A stretch of 64,000 nt of DNA, taken from the NCBI RefSeq assembly GCF_031348265.1, contig NZ_CP133771.1:4216001-4280000 (forward strand), given 5' to 3'. Positions within the stretch are counted from its first letter, which is position 1. Every line of letters starts with the position of its first letter. Positions 58,762-64,000 of this stretch are shown here, piece by piece. A model generated the notes under the pieces. The model did not search any database. It was not told the origin of the DNA and saw only the letters and a list, made by a program, of their open reading frames with translations. The translations under genes and the position numbers were made by a program. Source of the DNA: Streptomyces collinus. GTDB taxonomy: Bacteria; Actinomycetota; Actinomycetes; Streptomycetales; Streptomycetaceae.

Positions 58762-59583
58762 ATGGGACTGACCGCGAGGATCCGCACCCGGGACGGATGG
58801 GCCGTGTCGCACGCGGTCGTCACGGTGGCGGACATGACCGGTGCGCAGGTGCTGCGGGCCGAGGCCGACGCGGAGGGCGCCGTGCGGGACGCGACGCCGA
58901 TGGAGGCAGGGGCGTACACCGTCATCGTCACGGCGGTGGGCTATGCGCCCGCGGCCTCCAGCGTGATCGTCACGGCGAGCGGCCGGGCCGAGGTCGGCTC
59001 GGTGACGCTGGCGCGGCAGGGCGGCACCGAGCTGCCGCCGCCCGGGCCGTGGACCGTCGACCCGGTGCACTCCAGCGTGGCCGCCGTGGCCCAGCACCTG
59101 GGCATCTCCAGCGTGCACGGCCGGTTCACGGAGTTCTCCGGCTCGATCGAGATCGCCCCGGACGACGTCACCAAGTCGCGTGTGGAGGCGGTGATCCGGG
59201 CCGCTTCCATCGACACGGGCAACGGCATGCGCGACGGGCACCTGAAGTCGCCGGACTTCCTCGATGCCGAGCGGTTCCCGGAGATCACCTTCCGGTCGAC
59301 GGGGCTGACGGCGGCCGGGCCCGACCGGTGGACCGTCCACGGCGAGCTGGGCATGCACGGGGTCGTCCGGCCCGTGGACCTTGATCTGGCCTACCTCGGC
59401 ACGGGTCCGGACCCCTGGGGCGGCACCCGGGCGGCGTTCCGCGCGACGACCGAACTGCACCGCGAGGACTTCGCGATGAACTACAACCAGGTCCTCCAGG
59501 CGGGCATCGCCGCGATCGGCACGACGCTCAAGGTGGAGCTGGACATCCAGGCCGTGCAGGGCGAGTCACTTCCGGCGGTGTGA
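58762..59583 (+). CDS. Carboxypeptidase-regulatory-like domain fused to YceI
   Basis: A 273-residue protein. The N-terminal beta-sandwich (about 1-85, VTVADMTGAQVLRAEADAEGAV, GAYTVIVTAVGYAP) is of the same type as the three on the MFS protein. The C-terminal YceI lipocalin-like barrel (about 95-270) has WTVDPVHSSV, HLKSPDFLDAERFPEITFRS and GELGMHGVVRPV. YceI proteins bind isoprenoid-type lipids. There is no signal peptide, unlike E. coli YceI. It follows the MFS gene by 89 bases and overlaps the end of the convergent ANTAR gene by 18 bases. Confidence 0.9.
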   Translation: MGLTARIRTRDGWAVSHAVVTVADMTGAQVLRAEADAEGAVRDATPMEAGAYTVIVTAVGYAPAASSVIVTASGRAEVGSVTLARQGGTELPPPGPWTVDPVHSSVAAVAQHLGISSVHGRFTEFSGSIEIAPDDVTKSRVEAVIRAASIDTGNGMRDGHLKSPDFLDAERFPEITFRSTGLTAAGPDRWTVHGELGMHGVVRPVDLDLAYLGTGPDPWGGTRAAFRATTELHREDFAMNYNQVLQAGIAAIGTTLKVELDIQAVQGESLPAV

Positions 59584-60267
59584 GTCCGGGGCGGACACCC
59601 GCGCCACCAACTGGCTGCACAGGTCCCGCAGCTTGACGTTCCGGTCCTGCGAGACCCGGCGCAGCCGCTCCAGCGCGATCCGTGCGTCGATGCGCTCCCT
59701 GGCCATCAGGATGCCTACCGCCTGGTCGATGACGCTGCGGGAGAGCAGCGCGGTGCGCACATCGGCCGCCGACTGGCGCCGGCGTTCGATCCGCAGCGCC
59801 ACGTCGATCGCGTCCCCGGCCCGGGCCGCGAAGGCACGGGCCGCGTCCCGGCCCGTGTCCAGCGCCCCGGCCCGCACCCCGTAGTAGTTGAGCGCGGCGC
59901 CGCTCTCGCCCTCGACGGCGACCGGCACCGCCAGCACACAGCGGACGCCGGTGGAGAGCGCGTACTGCGCGTACGACGGCCAGCGGGACTCCTCGGCGAG
60001 ATCCGGGGTGTACTGCTCCTCGCCGGTCTCGGCCGCGTCCACGCAGGGCCCCGAGCCGTTCTCGTACTGGCGCAGGTCCAGGCCGCTGGGCATGCCGTCG
60101 CTGCCGGCCAGGGTGAGCAGCCGGCCGGCGCGGCGCACGGTGATGCTGCACGCCTCGGCGCCGGGCACTTCCTGCACCGCGCGGTCGGTCAGATCGCGCA
60201 GCAGGGTGTCGAGACCGCTGCTGCGCACCATCGCCTGGTCCAGCGTGTCGGACGCTTCGGAGCTCAT
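59566..60267 (-). CDS. GAF-ANTAR regulator
   Basis: A 233-residue protein with a GAF domain (about 10-150; GPCVDAAETGEEQYTPDLAEESRWPSYAQYALSTGVRCVLAVPV) and a C-terminal three-helix ANTAR domain (about 165-225; SRSVIDQAVGILMARERIDARIALERLRRVSQDRNVKLRDL). ANTAR domains bind paired RNA hairpins and prevent termination. ATG at 60267. It lies directly downstream of a second protein of the same type. Confidence 0.9.
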   Translation of the reverse strand: MSSEASDTLDQAMVRSSGLDTLLRDLTDRAVQEVPGAEACSITVRRAGRLLTLAGSDGMPSGLDLRQYENGSGPCVDAAETGEEQYTPDLAEESRWPSYAQYALSTGVRCVLAVPVAVEGESGAALNYYGVRAGALDTGRDAARAFAARAGDAIDVALRIERRRQSAADVRTALLSRSVIDQAVGILMARERIDARIALERLRRVSQDRNVKLRDLCSQLVARVSAPDSHRRK

Positions 60268-60324
60268 GACCGTACGGGTATCCCGTCACCGGCCGGACAC
60301 GCCCCCGACGTAATCCACCTCACT

Positions 60325-61029
60325 TCAGGGGGTGTTGTGCGCCCCGACGATCCTGCGGGCGAGGTCGCGCAGTTTCACGTTCTCCCGCTGGGAGGCCCGC
60401 ACCAGGCTCTCGAAGGCCGCCGACGCGTCGATGCCCTGGCGTTCCATGAGGATGCCGGTCGCCTGGCCGATCAGGTCCCTGGTGTGCATGGCCTCGGTGA
60501 GCTGCTCGCGTACGGTCGCCGAGTCCAGGGCGATGCTGACGTGCGCGCTGAACAGCCGGCCGACGCGCGTGGCCTCCTCGTCGAAGGCGCCCGGTTTGCG
60601 CGCGTAGGCCGTGAGGACGGTCAGCCGGCGCCGGTCGGCGCGCAGTCTCAGCGACAGCGCCGAGCGCAGGCCCAGGGCCGCCAGCACGTCCCAGCCGTCG
60701 TCCGCCTCGCTGTCCGTTATCTGCGCGACCGGGCTGTTCCACAACTGGTCCCACAGCCCGTGCTGTTCGCGGCCGGTGTAGCGGGACTCGGCGGAGCGCA
60801 CGACCTCGTCGGTCCAGGCGAGCGCGCGGAGCTTGTTGCCGCGCTCGATCACGGAGATGCCGGCGTGCTCGGCGCCCGGCATGAGATGCACCGCCAGCCG
60901 GACCGCCGTGCGCAGGGCGCTGTGCGGCGTGAGGGTTTCGTGCAGCTGCTGAGAAGCCACCGTGAGGGCCTCGGCCAGCTCGGCGCCAGCCGGAAAACGG
61001 GGCAAATCAGGAAACTCGGACGCAGCCAC
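60325..61029 (-). CDS. GAF-ANTAR regulator, second copy
   Basis: About 234 residues: GAF-like domain (about 20-160) and ANTAR (about 170-230; TRDLIGQATGILMERQGIDASAAFESLVRASQRENVKLRDLARRIV). The GTG at 61029 has GAAGAGG at good distance; ATG at 61047 is in frame but has no ribosome site. It is 57 bases upstream of its paralogue, so the two are probably cotranscribed. It is divergent from the STAS gene. Confidence 0.88.
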   Translation of the reverse strand: MAASEFPDLPRFPAGAELAEALTVASQQLHETLTPHSALRTAVRLAVHLMPGAEHAGISVIERGNKLRALAWTDEVVRSAESRYTGREQHGLWDQLWNSPVAQITDSEADDGWDVLAALGLRSALSLRLRADRRRLTVLTAYARKPGAFDEEATRVGRLFSAHVSIALDSATVREQLTEAMHTRDLIGQATGILMERQGIDASAAFESLVRASQRENVKLRDLARRIVGAHNTP

Positions 61030-61262
61030 CACGAACCTCTTCGGCATGCACGGCCATGGCCGTGCGCAGGAGAGCTCCGCAGCACATTCCCGACTGCGAG
61101 CACAGGACGGACAGCACTCTAACTGTTCGGTTGCCTCCAAGTGACGCCCGGCCGACGCCGCTGCGGGGCGCTTCCGCCACCGGCCCCCCGCATGGTGGAA
61201 TGGCGCCACGGGTCAGGAAGCGGCCTTACCGGAACCGGACGAACGTCTGCCAGGTGAATGCC

Positions 61263-61616
61263 GTGACCTTCTTCACGATTCCCACAGAACCGCGCGATCT
61301 CCCCGGTCGCGTCCACATCACGATGCCCGCCGAGATCGACTTCTGCAACGCGGCGGAGCTGCTGCCGCTCGTCCTGTCCGCGGCCGGGGCCCGGGACGAC
61401 CGGCTGGAGGTCCTCGTCCTGGACCTGAGCACGACCTCCTTCATGGACTCCCAGGGCGTCCGCCTCATCAACGACGTGCGGCGCCGGCTGCCTCCCGGGG
61501 CCGTGGTGCGTCTGGTGGCCCGGCCGGAGGGGGTCACGGGCCGCATCCTGGAGCTGACCGGCCTGCGGCGGGACGTCCCCGTGTACGACGACCTCGCCGA
61601 AGCCCTGGCGTCGTAG
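61263..61616 (+). CDS. STAS-domain anti-sigma-factor antagonist
   Basis: A 117-residue single STAS domain. The phosphorylatable serine is in SFMDSQGVRLINDVRRRL. GTG at 61263 follows AGGTGA; GTG at 61254 is an alternative. No anti-sigma kinase is adjacent, so its partner may be elsewhere; the PP2C/HATPase protein at 33168 and the many Streptomyces RsbW-like proteins are candidates (inference). Confidence 0.88.
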   Translation: MTFFTIPTEPRDLPGRVHITMPAEIDFCNAAELLPLVLSAAGARDDRLEVLVLDLSTTSFMDSQGVRLINDVRRRLPPGAVVRLVARPEGVTGRILELTGLRRDVPVYDDLAEALAS

Positions 61617-61626
61617 GCTGCCGCAC

Positions 61627-62097
61627 ATGGCACCGAACATCGCGACGAACACCCGCGTCTCCCTGGACGAGTTGCTCGACTTCGTACGCCCCCGGCACCA
61701 CGCGATCCTGCTGACCCGCAGGGCCGACGCCGGCCCCCAGGGCTCCCCGCTGACCTGCGGCGTCGACGACGCCGGCCGGATCGTGGTCTCCACCTACCCG
61801 GAGCGCGCCAAGACCCGCAACGCCAAGCGGGACCCCCGCGTGAGCCTGCTCGTGCTCAGCGACGACTGGAACGGCCCCTGGGTGCAGATCGACGGCACGG
61901 CCGAGGTCGTCGACTCCCCCGACTCCGTCGAACCGCTCGTCGAGTACTACCGGAACATCGCCGGGGAGCACCCGGACTGGGACGAGTACCGCGCGGCCAT
62001 GCTCAAGCAGGGCAAGTCGATCATTCGGATCACGCCGGAGCGGTGGGGGCCGGTGGCGACCGGCGGGTTCCCGGCGCGACTGGTCGAAGGGGAGTAG
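61627..62097 (+). CDS. PPOX-class F420-dependent oxidoreductase-like protein
   Basis: A 156-residue split-barrel flavin/deazaflavin-binding protein: HAILLTRRADAGPQGSPLTCGVDDAGRIVVSTYPERAKTRNAKRDPRVSLLVL, WVQIDGTAEVVD, ITPERWGPVATGGFP. The Lys/Arg-rich TRNAKRDPR segment is typical of F420-binding members. Substrate unknown. Ten bases after the STAS gene; convergent with the TetR gene with one base between stops. Confidence 0.9.
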   Translation: MAPNIATNTRVSLDELLDFVRPRHHAILLTRRADAGPQGSPLTCGVDDAGRIVVSTYPERAKTRNAKRDPRVSLLVLSDDWNGPWVQIDGTAEVVDSPDSVEPLVEYYRNIAGEHPDWDEYRAAMLKQGKSIIRITPERWGPVATGGFPARLVEGE

Positions 62098-62098
62098 G

Positions 62099-62878
62099 TC
62101 AGCCCTCTGCGGCGGCTTCCCGCTCGCGGGTGACCATCGCCTCGATGCCCGCGATCAGCAGTTCCAGCGCGAACTCGAAGTCGCGCTCCAGCATCTCGGC
62201 GACCGTGTCGCCGCCGCGGGCCGCCATGATCTCCCGCGACTCCTTCAGGACGTCGGCGGCCTGCGGGGCGGCGGTCACGGCGCTCAGGGCCTGCTGGAAG
62301 TACTCGTCGACGCTCATGCCGCCGGCCGTGGCCCGGGAGGCGAGGTGGCCCTCCAGGGTGCCGTAGCCGTAGACGAACTGGAAGACGGCCGAGATCGTGC
62401 TCGTCATGCGTTTCGCGGGCAGTCCGGTCCTGCGGACGACGCGCTGGACCACCCGGGAGAACGCCAGGCTGTTGGGGCCGATGTTGAGGAAGACCCCGAC
62501 CAGCGCGGACACCCAGGGGTGCCGCACGAGCAGCGTCCGGTACTCCCGGGCGAGCGCCCGCACCTGGTCCCGCCAGTCCTCGCCGGCGTCCGGATCGGGC
62601 AGCCGCATCCCGCCCATGACCTCGTCCAGGGCCAGTTCGAGCAGGTCGTCCTTGGTGTCGACGTACCAGTAGACGGACATCGCGGTGACGTTCAGCTCGC
62701 CGGCCAGCCGCCGCATCGAGAACTTGGCCAGTCCTTCGGCGTCCAGCAGCCGCACGGTGACCTCGATGATCCGGTCCCGGTCCAGCCCCGAGGGCTGCCC
62801 GCCACCGCGCCGCCGGTGCGCCTTGCCCTCCAGCCAGACGCTGGACCGCGACTGATCCTGCCGGGCGGCTTTCGCCAT
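62099..62878 (-). CDS. TetR-family repressor
   Basis: A 259-residue regulator. The N-terminal HTH is at about 35-80 (DRDRIIEVTVRLLDAEGLAKFSMRRLAGELNVTAMSVYWYVDTKDDLLELALDEV). The ligand-binding domain is of the TetR_C type (WRDQVRALAREYRTLLVRHPW...). It lies 144 bases downstream of the MFS exporter gene on the same strand, so it probably controls that exporter. Confidence 0.92.
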   Translation of the reverse strand: MAKAARQDQSRSSVWLEGKAHRRRGGGQPSGLDRDRIIEVTVRLLDAEGLAKFSMRRLAGELNVTAMSVYWYVDTKDDLLELALDEVMGGMRLPDPDAGEDWRDQVRALAREYRTLLVRHPWVSALVGVFLNIGPNSLAFSRVVQRVVRRTGLPAKRMTSTISAVFQFVYGYGTLEGHLASRATAGGMSVDEYFQQALSAVTAAPQAADVLKESREIMAARGGDTVAEMLERDFEFALELLIAGIEAMVTREREAAAEG

Positions 62879-62916
62879 GGCGCACCTTCCTCGACGTCTT
62901 ACTGCCGATCATGCTA

Positions 62917-62998
62917 GGCGCCCCTCAGGGGCGCGGGACTGTCTCATTGTGCGGCTCCGCCGCGTGGGCGCGATCAACCACAGCGGCGCCGCACGCAC
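62917..62998. repeat. Streptomyces intergenic repeat with GCGCCCCtcaGGGGCGC hairpin
   Basis: The hairpin GCGCCCC-tca-GGGGCGC (62918-62934), followed by CGGGACTGTCTCATTGTGC and a short inverted repeat with GCGGCGCCGC, has the look of a sequence I recall as recurrent between Streptomyces genes. It may terminate the MFS transcript in part. Confidence 0.5.
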
Positions 62999-63022
62999 AC
63001 GACGACCGCACACCCCGAGCTC

Positions 63023-64000
63023 CTAGGCGGACTCTCCCCGCTCAGCTCGCCGAAGCAACGCCGCCGCGACCAGTCCCCCGGCCAGCACGGCAACCGCCCC
63101 CACCAGCTGACTGGTCTCCAGCCCGGAGGCGAACGCGTCGGAGATGCGCGCCTTCTCCTCGGCACTGTCGGCCGCCGCCAGCGCCGCCGGCAACGACGCC
63201 GCGGACACGGCGACCAGCGAGGCGAACCGGGAGTTGAGCACCGCCCCGAGAACGGCGACGCCCAGACCGTTGCCGAACTCCGCGAGCGTCCCGTTGATCC
63301 CCGCTCCCACACCCGCCTTCTCCGGCGGTATCGCGCCCATGATCGCGTTGGCCATCGCCGGCATGGACAGGGCCACACCCGCGCCCATCACGATCAGCCC
63401 GAGCAGCATCCCCCCGTACCCGTGTCCACCGAGCAGCGCGATCGCCGCCAGCCCCGCGGAGACCAGGGTCATGCCGAGCGCGATCGCCGCCGGGGTGCCC
63501 GCCCTGAGCACCAGCTTCGCCCCGACCCCCGTGAAGTTGAGCGCGACGACGGTCAGCGCCAGCGGCGCCGTCCGCAGCCCGGCGTCCAGCGGCTCGTAGC
63601 CGAGGACGAACTGGAGGTGCTGGGTGAGCAGGAACAGCGACCCCGTCATGCCGAACGCCACGAGGATCGCGCCGGCGACCGCGCCCACGAACTTCTGGTT
63701 GCGGAAGAAGTGCATGTCGAGCATCGGGTGCTCGGTCCGCAGCTCCCACAGCACGAACAGGCCGAGCACGACCACGCCGATCAGCGCCGAGACCAGCACC
63801 TGAGCGGAGGTCCAGCCGTGCTCGGGCCCGGTGATGATCGCGTACACGACGGCCGTCATGCCGATGGTCGAGAGCACCGCGCCGAGCAGGTCGGGCCGGT
63901 CACCGGCCTTGTGCTTCGACTCCGGCACCAGCGCGGCGACCGCGACCAGGCCGAGCAGCGCGACCGGGATGTTGATGAGGAAGATCGCGCCCCACCAGAA
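63023..64000 (-). CDS. MFS (DHA2) exporter, C-terminal part, cut by the window edge
   Basis: The frame is open to the last base of the window, and 325 codons are visible: FWWGAIFLINIPVALLGL (the DHA2 signature near span 6), then about eight further spans (SLFLLTQHLQFVLGY, LIVMGAGVALSMPAMANAIMGAIPPEKAGVGAGINGTLAEFGNGLGVAVLGAVL). The N-terminal third and start lie beyond 64000. It probably exports a toxic or secondary-metabolite compound under the control of the TetR protein downstream. It is unrelated to the fused MFS at 56135, having no extra C-terminal domains. Confidence 0.9.
   Translation of the reverse strand, partial: FWWGAIFLINIPVALLGLVAVAALVPESKHKAGDRPDLLGAVLSTIGMTAVVYAIITGPEHGWTSAQVLVSALIGVVVLGLFVLWELRTEHPMLDMHFFRNQKFVGAVAGAILVAFGMTGSLFLLTQHLQFVLGYEPLDAGLRTAPLALTVVALNFTGVGAKLVLRAGTPAAIALGMTLVSAGLAAIALLGGHGYGGMLLGLIVMGAGVALSMPAMANAIMGAIPPEKAGVGAGINGTLAEFGNGLGVAVLGAVLNSRFASLVAVSAASLPAALAAADSAEEKARISDAFASGLETSQLVGAVAVLAGGLVAAALLRRAERGESA

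Noticed and set aside
1-64000. CRISPR arrays or a biosynthetic gene cluster
   Set aside because: No regularly spaced identical repeats with unique spacers and no PKS/NRPS/terpene synthase genes were seen; the 23-bp array has no spacers.

Overview
The window is chromosomal DNA of a Streptomyces species. The evidence is the very high G+C with strong G/C third-position bias, the sporulation regulators BldC, SigF and SigN, valine dehydrogenase, an Lsr2-family protein, mycothiol-type enzyme folds and F420-type oxidoreductases. The gene order bldC - vdh - DUF3073 - purM - purF - purL/Q/S - lsrL - tRNA-Gly - purC - purD - dnaX - upp - tadA - sigF - sigN matches the core-genome order known from S. 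coelicolor, so this is mainly conserved core with small accessory patches.

Layout. 1-7,000: bldC and an unknown neighbour, vdh, a DUF3073 gene, then purM and purF. 7,000-13,400 (minus strand): a run ArsR-type regulator > M23 peptidase > MDMPI-type enzyme > META lipoprotein > purF > purM, and separately the overlapping operon purS-purQ-purL. 13,400-18,300: lsrL, a tRNA-Gly(UCC) of abnormal structure beside a normal tRNA-Gly(GCC), an ABC exporter with its own two-component system, and a second tRNA-Gly(GCC). 18,300-27,400: purC, a DMFase-like protein, a degenerate M48-like membrane protein, a 23-bp tandem repeat array, purD, dnaX, the SRP RNA and tRNA-Ser(GGA). Seven purine-synthesis genes therefore lie in 24 kb, in four transcription blocks.

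27,400-43,400 is more variable: a CMD-like protein, an AAA/DUF234 ATPase behind a repeat-rich operator, several small unknown genes, a PAS-GAF-PP2C phosphatase/kinase-like regulator, DUF72, CopCD, and a divergent iron-box-controlled locus (acylase > GNAT > cupin, opposite a siderophore-interacting reductase). 43,500-52,000 holds a 181-bp MITE-like palindrome, a HerA-like ATPase, a LytR_C protein, upp, tadA, and tRNA-Ser(CGA) with a 1.9-kb decayed integrative element bounded by 55-bp direct repeats.

52,000-64,000: small membrane and Dabb proteins, tandem sigF and sigN, a MarR > MFS > YceI operon in which both the transporter and the YceI protein carry carboxypeptidase-regulatory-like domains, two GAF/ANTAR regulators, a STAS antagonist, an F420-type oxidoreductase, a TetR regulator and the C-terminal part of another MFS exporter.

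The most striking observations are the tRNA-Gly(UCC) with features of non-ribosomal (cell-wall) glycine tRNAs, the iron-regulated cytoplasmic acylase locus, the MFS/YceI locus with shared fused domains, and the remnant tRNA-Ser element. All functional statements are from sequence reading only; no database search was run.
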